Made by a program: the position numbers and the translations under genes. The notes under the pieces are model-generated. The model was given only the letters and a program-made list of their open reading frames with translations. It was not told the origin of the DNA and did not search any database. This document shows positions 9,830 through 18,866 of a DNA stretch of 64,000 bases, piece after piece (position 1 is the stretch's first letter; each line of letters opens with the position of its first letter). Origin of the DNA: Flaveria trinervia (taxonomy: Eukaryota; Streptophyta; Magnoliopsida; Asterales; Asteraceae); the NCBI GenBank assembly GCA_025506515.1, contig CM046451.1:51738714-51802713 (forward strand), in the 5' to 3' direction.

Positions 9830-10802
9830 TGGGACACCACCTCAACCAAATCTTTTCCCACTCCAATTCCGATCACCACCACCTTTCTTGCTACCTTCAG
9901 CCACCACCACAGTTCTCTCATCATACAACCTCCTGCCAGATCAACCGCCAACATAAACGTGCTCGGCCAGGCGGCGATCATGTGCCTACAAATATCCGCC
10001 GGCAAACCTTGAATGTACCTCTTAATCTTTTGTGACAAAGGCGTCACTTAGTCCGGAACCAGACGTGCCATCTCATTGAATTTAGTGGTGTACTGTTGAT
10101 GTGTCATTGCTCCCGCCTCCAGCTGCAAGAATTCCTTTCCACCTTTTCCATTTCCCTATGAGGACAGAACTCTTAAATCACCTACTTTTTCAGCTCAGAC
10201 CACCTAATTCTCCCTATTACCTAGCTACCCTCGGCTTGGACTATATTGTCTCACCAACACAAAGCCGAGTCCACAAATGAGTGGGCAGTAAATTTTAGTT
10301 TCTGGTCTTCTCAGCACTCGCTGATATTCAAAACAGCTTCCATTTCTCTTACCCATCGGTGAGCAGGAGCAGTAATGCCATTACCATCAAAAGTAGGGGA
10401 CTTTCACCTTTGAAACGCCCCATAGTTACAGCCTCGTGTCGCCTCCGGCGTAGGCTCTTCTTCTTCCTCTTCTTCTTCATGATCAGATAGAACTGTCTTA
10501 GTCTCGGGCTGTCTTCCTTCACCCGTAGGTCTACTTCTTTCCTTCCTTTCTCCTTCCTTCATAGCCTTGATAACTTTGGTCACCACAGAGGGTAAGATTG
10601 TCTACATGACCTCATGCACCACTTCAACAACAACCTCTTTCACCGAGGCCCTTAAGTTAGCACTCTCATCACCGCCATTCGGATGAGAGGTTTTTGGTTC
10701 TTCTTAAACAACCTTTTCAACTCTAGGCCTTCCTCTCGTAGCCCGTGGTTTAGTATCACGACATCCACCATGTGAAGCTTTAGATGATCTACCACCAGCC
10801 AT
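9830..10802 (-). pseudogene. Gypsy gag (capsid), decayed
   Basis: The minus-strand ATG at 10802 opens MAGGRSSKASHGG with a basic start. An acidic DHEEEEEEEEPTPEATRG stretch (10404-10586) follows, and then capsid-like sequence (FDGNGITAPAHRWVREME, matching the common plant Gypsy gag 'F.G..dP..A..W...mE' start) broken by many stop codons down to the zinc knuckles. Gag packages the RNA in virus-like particles. No complete frame remains. Confidence 0.7.
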
Positions 10803-11157
10803 CCTCAAACACACACACTGAAAGATTCAAACACTAACATGGTCATTCAAGGGAACAACTCAGTTTATGTCAAGTATAGTAAGTCCCTAATTAAAGTGTC
10901 CAGTTATGATTAGCCACTTACTTTACTCTTCATAGCCCAAGCATTACCTGTCCAGAATACGTCAGTATCTAAATCTATAAGCAGCACATAAACCACATAA
11001 CATGCGCACATAACACCAGTTAATCATTAAGAAAATACATGATGGCACGTAGCTACTCGGACTGGCATCCCTTCCCTTTCCGTCCCATTTTCATTTTAAG
11101 TTTATGTTTATTTTGAAAATTTACCCGTTCACTTAAACTTTGGCTCTGATACCAATT
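10803..11157 (-). other. G1 5' leader
   Basis: Non-coding stretch between the gag start and the 5' (right) LTR, ending in the primer-binding site. No motif other than the PBS was recognised. Confidence 0.6.
11141..11154 (-). other. G1 primer-binding site
   Basis: Minus-strand TGGTATCAGAGCCA is complementary to the 3' end of plant initiator tRNA-Met and lies 3 nt from the LTR. It primes minus-strand cDNA. Confidence 0.9.
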
Positions 11158-13610
11158 TGTAAAGCCCCATTCCCGGGACGCTTACAGCTAGCCAATCATC
11201 ACTCATAAAACATATAATTACATTTAACTTTCATAAAACATTGCAGCAGAACATCAAAATAACTATTCATTTCATTTGAAAATGCTTTTGCAAGTTATTA
11301 CAACCATTCATTTCGAAACATCGTTCGATCGCATTACAATGCAAAAACATTAACAAAAGAATGCCATCCAAAATGCCAAGTAGCTGCCCTGCGCCATCCT
11401 CAGCAATGCTCACCTGCCAACTGCAAAAATGCATAAAAAATCAGCATTGTTAAGTGAGTTCTAGTTTTATAATAAAACATACTTTACTTTCATTAAAACC
11501 ATTCTTTACTTTTGCATGTGATCACACATCATACGTACACATAGATCATATCATTATTATCTTCATCATTCATTCATTAACTTCCATTCAATCATGCCTT
11601 CTTACTTTCATTCATACGTTCATCATTACTTCTTTTCATTCCATAAAAAACCATGAACCTTACCCCACCGTCATGCATAAAGCGGGTACTGGGTCGGGGT
11701 CTATCATAGACCCCCCATCATGGCGCACAACAGCCTAGCCACAGTACGTAAGGGTAAATTCAGGCGTACAAGTATCATGTGATATACCCACCGTCATGCA
11801 TAAAGCGAATACTAGGCCGAGGTCTATCATAGACCCCCCGCCATGGCGCACAGCAGCCTAGCCATAATATCTAGGGTAAGCTATAAAGGTTCTATACAAA
11901 TGGTCGGTCATAAAGACGGACCCTTGGGTGCATCTTTCTTGGGTAGCTAACCCGCACACCGTTGGACTAACACCCTTCATTGGGCGTGTTCCCACATACA
12001 AGGCTTCCAAGACTTACTTTACTTTCCTTCGTTCATTAATGCATGCATTCATTTCATCATGTTCCTCTTTTCAATATCTTCCACTTTACGTTATGTAATA
12101 CTTTCATTTCATTTGTTAACATTCAACGTAAAGCCATGGGAAAATAATCATACATAACAAGGAACATCAACATACATAGTCATCGTCATCATACAGGGCA
12201 TCATACATACATAACATACATCATATATACCATCATACATACCCCATGCATAAGCATCAATCATACATCATAACATCATCATACAATGCCTATCACATCA
12301 TTTATGACCTCAAAAAGTCAAATTACATAGCCCCCAGGAACCTCCCATGTCAAAGCCTACATTTCATCCGCATTTGCCTTTTTGTTCATCCGTATTTCTT
12401 TTTGTTCATCCGCATTTCTTTTTGTTCATCCGCATTTCTTTTTATTCATCCTTATTTCTTTTACTCATCTGCTTTGTTCATCCTCATTTCTTTTACTCAT
12501 CTGCATTTGTTCATCCGCTTTGACTTTACTCATCCACATTTGCCAATGCTTATCCACATTTCCTCATCCACATTTCCTCACAGTTAAACTTTCTCATCCG
12601 TATTGACTTTACTCATTCGCATTTGTCAATGCTCATCCGCATTTCCTCATCCGCATTTTCTCACCTTTAGACTTTCTCATCCGTATTGACTTTACTCATT
12701 CGCATTTGTCAATGCTCATCGGTAGTTATTCATCCGCATTGACTTTACTCATCTACATTTCCTCATCCGCATGACTTTACTCATCTGCATTTCCTCCTCC
12801 GCATTGACTGTTCATCCACAATTCCCCAACACTCATCCACATTCCTCTTACATAGTGGTCAATGATCATCCGCATTAACTATTCATCCACATTTCGCACT
12901 ACTCATCCGCATTTCTTTAGAACACTTGGGCAGATTCTAAAACTTAGACATATGATATCTAAACATCAGATCTTAGTCCCCAAACCTCGTCTATCATGTT
13001 CTAAGATTAAATCTTATATTCTTTTCCTTAGGAACACAACCATAACATCATCAAGCATGAACATAGTCCAACATCACATCATACCCGTAACATACACACA
13101 TTCAAACATACGGGTATAAAACCCACATTTATAAAAACATACATTCATGCATTTCCAGCCCCAAAATAGATAAAAACCCGTAAAAGAGGGGTCGTAGAAC
13201 TCACCTTTATAGCTCTTGAGTATGGCTTCTTCCAAACTCGTCTGTAATTGAGTTCAACCGCCTAGTTAAGAACACTTAAAAAACCGAACACACACAACAC
13301 ACATAAGCATACAACCGACGCAAGGCCAGTTAAGAACACTTAAAAACCATGAATTCTTACCTTGAATTCGAATTTTCATCTCTTCTTCAAAAGACCCAAG
13401 AGTTCTGCTACTCTTTCCCTTCTCTCTCTAAAAGAAACCGATGGTACAAGATGTGTAGGAGGAGATGGGCGGCCATCACCTTTTACAGCCACTTTTTCAA
13501 TTCTTTTGTCCTTTTTGACACTTTTTACCCCTCAAGGTAAAATATATTTTCTTTCTTTTTCTTCACTTTATTCTTCTTTATTTGACTTTTAAAAATAACC
13601 GAGTGTTACA
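11158..13610 (-). repeat. G1 LTR, right copy
   Basis: Begins tgtaaagcccc and ends gagtgttaca, collinear with 3983-6346. It is 5' LTR to the internal region on its left, but another internal region (13611-14282) also abuts its right side. It carries the same 123-bp duplication (11664, 11787), palindromes (11696-11714, 11821-11835) and minisatellite (12365-12920). Relative to the left LTR it has an extra ~65 bp near 11485-11550. Confidence 0.88.
12365..12920. repeat. CATCCGCATT minisatellite, right LTR
   Basis: This array has the same unit family as 5160-5640 but is longer, with different unit order. An initial run of ttcatccgcatttcttttt units is followed by catccgcattgactttactc units. It is best explained by slippage or unequal exchange after insertion. 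Confidence 0.85.
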
Positions 13611-14282
13611 AGAACACCCCCCCTTATATAGGTTTCGTTCCCGATACTTGTTATTCCTTAAACAATTGTGGGTAATGTTGTCTCATCTCTTCTTCAATCT
13701 CCAACGTAGACTCGGATCCCTTCCTATGCTTCCACTGTACACGCACAAGGGAAACCACTTTATTCCTCAGCCTCTTCTCTTTTTTATCAATGATCGCCAC
13801 TGGTTGCTCCACATAATGGAGTCATTCATCTACCTTAATATCCTCTAGTGGTATAGTCATATCTTCATCTACTAAACACTTTCTCAGATGAGATACATGG
13901 AATGTTGGGTGAATTCCATTTAACTTATCTCGTAACTCTAGTCTATAGGCTACCTCTCCTACTCGAGTAATGATTTGAAAAGGCCCTATGTATCTCAGGC
14001 TTAACTTGCCCTGCTTTCAGAATCGAATGATACCCTTCCAAGGTGAGACTTTCAACATAACCCTGTCACTCACCTGGAACTCAATCGGTCTACGTCGTTT
14101 AACAGCATACAACGTCTGTCTATCTTTGGCTGCCTTCATGAAGGCCTTGATCTTTTCAAGCTTCTCAGTCGTAGCCTCGATCACCTCGATGCCTCCTAAC
14201 TCTTTCTGACCAATATCACCCCAACACACGGGTGTCGTACATTTCCTACCATATGGCATCTCATAAGGGGGCATATTGATAC
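13611..14282 (-). pseudogene. Second partial Gypsy internal region (integrase C-terminus)
   Basis: The sequence duplicates 6347-7017: PPT-like run (accccccccttatatagg), chromodomain-like tail, then 14274-14017 encoding MPPYEMPYGRKCTTPVCWGD and RRRPIEFQVSDRVMLKVSPW of integrase. It stops abruptly at 14282, where an LTR-like TGTCAGG begins. Its third LTR and the rest of pol are missing. The structure is that expected of a tandem element made by recombination between LTRs of neighbouring copies. Confidence 0.8.
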
Positions 14283-14950
14283 TGTCAGGGGACCGTGTAC
14301 GTACGGAGTACTAACTGATAATGCGTGAAACCAGATCAAATAGTGTGGAATCCTATTTGATTGGCGATCCAATCAGTGATAATGCAGCCCGGATCAATCT
14401 AACGATTAAACAATCAATAAGAATGATTTGAACAAGATCAACTGCGAACTATGAACTTGGAACAGGCTTTCTAGACGCTCTGATGGCTAGGGTACGAGTA
14501 TGTGTTCAAGTGTTTTCGAATTGTTATGTTTTTTCATGAATTAAGTGGTATTTATAGGTTAGGGTTTTCCACTCGTATGACTGAACCATTAGCATGGTTT
14601 AGTTGTGCGACTGAATCATGCGATTGTTCTATACGCACGACTGAAGGTTCAGTCGTGCGACTGAGTCAATCTTATGTCTCAAACTTGCAACTGATCCAGT
14701 CTCCTGGTTCAGTCGTGCGACTGGTCCATTAGCATGATGTATTCATGTGTATGGTCCACTAGCATGGTCCATTCACATGAAGACTTCATACGATTAAGTT
14801 TGAACATGTTTTTCAATCGTTATTGACTAAGAACTGTGCATAACAACCTCAAACCTATATAGTTAGTTCATTATTCTTTAACACATAATAATACAATGAA
14901 ATATTAAACATTATAAGCGTGAACCTCTGTACGCATTATCTGATACCAAT
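14283..14950 (-). repeat. LTR-like fragment related to Copia A LTR
   Basis: Starts TGTCAGGGGACC and shares with the A LTR the blocks 'caaatagtg(t/c)ggaatcctatttgattggcgat', 'gaacttgga', 'ggctagggtacg', a minus-strand TATAAATA box (near 14549-14556) and 'gaaatattaaacattata'. A perfect 16-bp copy of TCAGTCGTGCGACTGA lies at 14649-14664. The right end is unclear: a PBS at 14939-14948 follows immediately. It may be a truncated LTR or the leader of the element whose LTR is 14951-15505. Confidence 0.6.
14939..14948 (-). other. Primer-binding site
   Basis: Minus-strand TGGTATCAGA, 2 nt from the LTR start at 14951. It identifies 14951-15505 as the 5' LTR of a minus-strand element whose body is missing or replaced. 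Confidence 0.75.
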
Positions 14951-15505
14951 TGTGAAGTCCCTGGATCGGTTGACATCTGAGCGTGTTCTTGACGGAAGGA
15001 AACAAAAACCAAAACCAAGAGATAAATAATAGAATGAATAATAATATAATGGTTTCATTGATAAAACCTAATGATTACAAGCTCGTTAAACATAAGAATC
15101 AAGACTCTTGGCAAGGGGAGATCGAGAATGATCTCTCCTCTCATTTTGCAACACCTACGCCCCGAGCACACTCCTTAAAAACCTTTCTACGCAATGAAAT
15201 AGGTATTTATAGGCCTCAGCCCATATCAGATGCGACTAGTCGTATTCGTACGATTGGGCCATGTGTGTGGTTCAATCGTACGACTAGACCATACTTATGG
15301 TTTAGTCTTATGAATGGCCCATAGCATCTCTCAGTCGCACGACTGGTCCATTAGCATGGCTCAGTCATACGACTGAGTCTCATTCGTATATGCTCCTGCA
15401 AATGACCCAGTTTCATGTGTTTACAACATATCAGGTGTATTACATTAATCCTAGACTATTCGTCAAGCGACAGACACACTATATATGACAATATATGCTC
15501 CAACA
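14951..15505 (-). repeat. 5' LTR of a minus-strand Copia-like element (F)
   Basis: Starts tgtgaagtccctgg and ends ctccaaca (TG...CA, about 555 bp). A minus-strand TATAAATACC is near 15199-15210, and the TCAGTCG/CGACTGA motif cluster runs 15225-15390. It is adjacent to a PBS on the left and to gag of element C on the right, so it was inserted into C. It belongs to a different family from A apart from the shared motif. Confidence 0.7.
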
Positions 15506-17879
15506 CTTTGGATGTTTGCACTTGACCTTAAACACTTCGAAAGCTTTTGAGACTTTGGAAGTTTTGATGGCTGGACCTTTAGAATATTCTGCAAACAGTA
15601 CAACAGCCTTTAGTACTTTGGAAGTATTTCTTCCTTCCGAGACCAAATTTTCTTATGAAGGAAATCTTCCACTTGCCTTCATCTTAGTTTTAGAGCTTTT
15701 GAAGGAAACAGATTTTCATTCCGAAGCTTGAATCTTCTTGGAACTCTTTGAAGTCCTTGTCTTGGTCATGTGAAGAGTACCTTTGAAGTACTTTCACAAA
15801 TGACACACTCTATTTTCTTCTAACCAAGAGCCTTCTGCTGAGAACAAGACTGCCTTTGATCACATCCCTTCTCCACCTTCATCTTTGCAGATGCTGAGAT
15901 AGTCATTTTGGGTTGAGGACTGTTGTTGGAGTTGGATGGTCTAGGCTGTGTAGCAGTGGTACACAACAGATCAACCTTCTTCTTGGTGCTGAGATGATTT
16001 GAACGTGAACCAGAACTCTTGATAGTAGAGTTTAGGTTGATGTATTTAGTCTTCACTACTTCAAACCCTATAGAGATAAAAACTTGTTTCTGCTTAGGGT
16101 TAAAAGTAGCCTTGATCTCTTAAGCCTTCCTAGCTTTTATTTTGCTCTTTCTAATAAAGTTCTTTCTTATTGACTTGGTCATCACAGTCTTCTTCTTCTC
16201 CTTAGAAGGATAGTGGCCCTTCTTAGAATCCTCCTCTTCACTCTTCTCACGGGATTTCTTCACTATCACTTCATCATCCTCTTCACTTAAAGGGTCTATG
16301 AGAGGAAGCTCATCTTCACAAGTTCCACACCTGGGTGATGTTACAGACAAGATTGTGTGTGTGGAGGAGTTATCTCATTAGATCCCAGTCCCTTCTTGTC
16401 TTTATAGCACACCTTGTTGTGTAGGGATTAGGATATCATGTTCTTGAAGGTCTTTTTTTCAAGAACACACTTTTCTGCCTTGGCTTTGCTGATCACAATC
16501 TTAGCATGGCACTCAGTCAGTTTAGTTATGAGGTCCTTGATCAAAGTCCTGAAATTTGTATGCTCATGTTTTAGAACTAAAATGGTTTTTTCTACGTCCT
16601 CTATCTTTAGTTTATTATCATTTTTAGACTTTCTAAAATCAGCTTTTGAGATGTTTAAGGACTCAAGATCAGATCTCATTTCTATGTTATAGGACCTGTA
16701 TAAGTTGACTTTAACAATGCATTCAGGGGTACAGAGATGTTGCAATACCTTGGCTTCATCGTGATCTGCCATCAGTGCTTGGTTTGGAGAAGCATCTTCC
16801 ACCTAAAAGCTCTAGTCAAAGCCTCCTCTTCAACAGCAATAGTAGCTTGCTGCTTTGGCTTCTCATTCTAGGTAGCCTTGTCAGTGTAGTTTGGTCTGGA
16901 TTGTGCTTGGCTACCATTTGTTCTTGGTACCTTACATTCCCTAGCAAAGTGACCCATCAAGTTACAGTTGTAACACTTGACTTTGCTTTTGTCCAGTTCA
17001 AACTTTCCATCAGTTGCATTGCTAGGAAACTTCCTTCTAGTCTGCTTGTAGAACTTCTTGGCTCTGTGAGTGAGAAGAGCCATCTGCTGGACTATTTCCA
17101 TGTATTCTAGATCATCTGGATGGATACAGTCCAGGTCTTCAAGGGTGAAAAAAGAGCTGCCATAACTTTCATCAGAAGACACAAAGGCTTGAGAAGAACT
17201 TGTCTCTTGGAAAGGACTTCCTTGAGTGTAGTTCTCCCTTTGTGTCTCCGGGAAGGTGATGAAAGGGCCCTTTTGTGAGTTGTCAAGGTAGCATATGAGA
17301 TGATGTTGGGGTTCTATGCTATCCTTTTCAACCACATGAAGGGTTGAACCCATTTGATTGTTGGAGTTTCTAGATGAACCTTGCATGTTCATCTCTATCT
17401 GCTAGCCATTGAGAATCCCATACAACTCTGTCGAAGTGAGAGTTTTCAGGTTCTAGTTCTCCTGATAACCACACAGTAGTGTGTCCATTGTCTAGGAAGT
17501 GAGGACATGAACTTCCTTACAATGTCTTTGTTTTAAAGGGCAACTCCTCTATCCACTAGGGTATCAATAATCTCAACATCCCTGAAATATTGTTAAGTCA
17601 TGGTTTCACCTGTTTTGAAGGTGAAATTCTCAAACTGCTGCTTCAAGAGATCCTTCTTGTTCTCCTTGGCTTTCGAGGAACCCTCATAGATCCGTTTCAA
17701 TGCATCCTAGAGCTACTTAGTTGTTTTGCATTTCTTAAAACCTCTATATACAGAGTTAGGAAGAGTAGTCTGAAGGGCTGTCATGGCTTTCTAGTCAATC
17801 TCTGCTCTCTTTCTATCTTCATCTTAGTAGTTAGCCATAGCCTTGGGATCATACCACCACCAGTAGCAAACGGGGTGCT
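15506..17879 (-). pseudogene. Copia C gag, C-terminal part
   Basis: Minus-strand reading begins at the B insertion and continues the frame of 30117-30283. Capsid segments resembling UBN2/retrotran_gag (about 17400-17870) are broken by stops. 17392-16868 holds the CCHC knuckle CYNCNLMGHFAREC after acidic HPDDLEYMEIVQQMALL. 16802-16428 is a helical, coiled-coil-like stretch (SDLESLNISKADFRKSKNDN). 16350-15820 is Ser/Lys-rich linker. Element F truncates it at 15505. It is homologous to D gag at 41530-43100. Structural capsid and nucleocapsid of a Copia element, inactive. Confidence 0.8.
17875..17879. other. Target-site duplication GGTGC (left)
   Basis: GGTGC precedes the B 5' LTR and is repeated exactly at 30117-30121 after the 3' LTR. 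It marks integration of B into the C gag gene. Confidence 0.9.
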
Positions 17880-18380
17880 GTTGGACCAAAAGAACCAATG
17901 AGCCTGATCAGAAAAACCTCCAAGTCCCACAGACATTACAACTGCTGAAGAAGATCATAACAGCTGAAGAGATCAGCTGATTACAAGATCTGAAGACAAG
18001 ATCTGAAGATTTCTACTGAAGACAAAGTCTGAAAGTAAAGTACTGAAGACAAAGTCTAAAAGTGAAGTACTGAAGACAAAGTCTGAAGCTATCAGCTGAA
18101 GACAACATCTGAAATAAAAGTCTGAAGAACAAAGACTAAAGACAAAGACTGAAGACCAGAGTGATCGGTAGTTGTCACAACAGCTGAAGTTATTAACTTC
18201 AGTAGTTGTGATGGTTTTCCTTTTCAGTACTTATAATTTACCTTTCAGTAGTTTATAGTTTCAGTAGTTTTTAGTTCAGTAGTTTTATGTTCTTGTACTT
18301 AGCATTCTATGGGATGTGATCAGTTGTTGAGAACATTCTCAGTAGTTTGCATAGTTTCAGTTGTTTGTATAATTTTGTTA

Positions 18381-18402
18381 GATGTCACTATCAAGTGACA
18401 TC
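18381..18402. promoter_or_regulatory. Inverted repeat GATGTCACT-atca-AGTGACATC
   Basis: Perfect 9-bp arms around 4 bp, located 11 bp upstream of the palindromic TATA element. A GACGTCA (ACGT core, bZIP-type) lies between them at 18407-18413. The 3' LTR keeps the same arrangement. A transcription-factor role is inferred. Confidence 0.7.
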
Positions 18403-18412
18403 AGCAGACGTC

Positions 18413-18434
18413 ACATTCCTTATATAAGGAATGT
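18413..18434 (+). promoter_or_regulatory. Palindromic TATA box of B LTR
   Basis: A perfect 22-bp palindrome whose centre is TATATA: arm ACATTCCTTAT followed by its complement ATAAGGAATGT. It is identical in the 3' LTR at 29892-29913. In E the corresponding site (near 55051-55072) is broken by substitutions. It is the likely core promoter because R/U5 with the CT tract follows about 70 bp downstream. Confidence 0.8.
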
Positions 18435-18639
18435 CGACCTAATTGTAATATGTGACTTTCAGCCACCACGAAAGCATTTGAATGAAATATTCCTTTTGTA
18501 GAATTCTCTCTCTCTCTCTCTATAACCGTGTACTATTCCATTGAATATCAATTGAGTTCTTGCTAAATTGTCTAATTCGTTGTTCGAATTCCGCTGCAAT
18601 CTACTCTAATAATCAAACTTAAATCATGATCCTAACAAA

Positions 18640-18652
18640 TGGTATCAGAGCT
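18640..18652 (+). other. B primer-binding site
   Basis: TGGTATCAGAGCT, 2 nt after the 5' LTR end, complementary to initiator tRNA-Met. Confidence 0.92.
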
Positions 18653-18866
18653 GGTTAATCATTGATCGATCTAACAATTGATCATTGAAACTACTATTTC
18701 GATATCTAAGTTTGATCGAATTAGCATATTTGCAAGAATTGGTTATAGAGATTGAATTTCTGCTGCTTTCGGTTATTTGCTTTGAGATTCGTCTTGGTTC
18801 GCATTGAGTTTGTTGTGGTTTGCACTAAATAGGTCAAAACTTAATTGAATTTGATTGATTCTAAGA

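Larger units (their letters stand above)
3983..14282 (-). mobile_element. Gypsy element G1 (chromovirus type), LTR-int-LTR-partial int
   Basis: Minus-strand Ty3/Gypsy element. The order from right to left is gag, zinc knuckles, protease, RT, RNase H, integrase and a chromodomain-like tail, between LTRs of 2364 bp (3983-6346) and 2453 bp (11158-13610). A second copy of the 3' internal region (13611-14282) follows the right LTR, so the arrangement is LTR-internal-LTR-internal, truncated where another LTR-like sequence begins at 14283. The left flank GCACT (3978-3982) has no partner on the right. The lineage looks Tekay/Del-like from the integrase wording (YWWPGMK, PEWKWEHITMDF) and the tail. 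Gag is riddled with stops and RT is mutated, so the copy is non-autonomous. Confidence 0.85.
17880..18637 (+). repeat. B 5' LTR
   Basis: TGTTGGACC...GATCCTAACA, 758 bp. U3 is dominated by two motif arrays: tctgaagacaaag (17985-18160) and cagtagtt / ctactga (18170-18350). Downstream come an inverted repeat, a GACGTCA and a palindromic TATA box, then a CT microsatellite at 18505-18521. The counterpart is 29345-30116. Confidence 0.93.

Noticed and set aside
14941..14948. GATAC as a target duplication matching the Gypsy break at 14278-14282
   Set aside because: The bases are part of the primer-binding site, and Gypsy sequence does not resume after them.
16438..17110. Plus-strand ORFs opposite the C gag
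   Set aside because: Antisense shadows of the minus-strand gag frame with no recognisable domain.
18640..18652. tRNA gene
   Set aside because: The TGGTATCAGAGC stretches are primer-binding sites complementary to tRNA 3' ends; no cloverleaf surrounds them.
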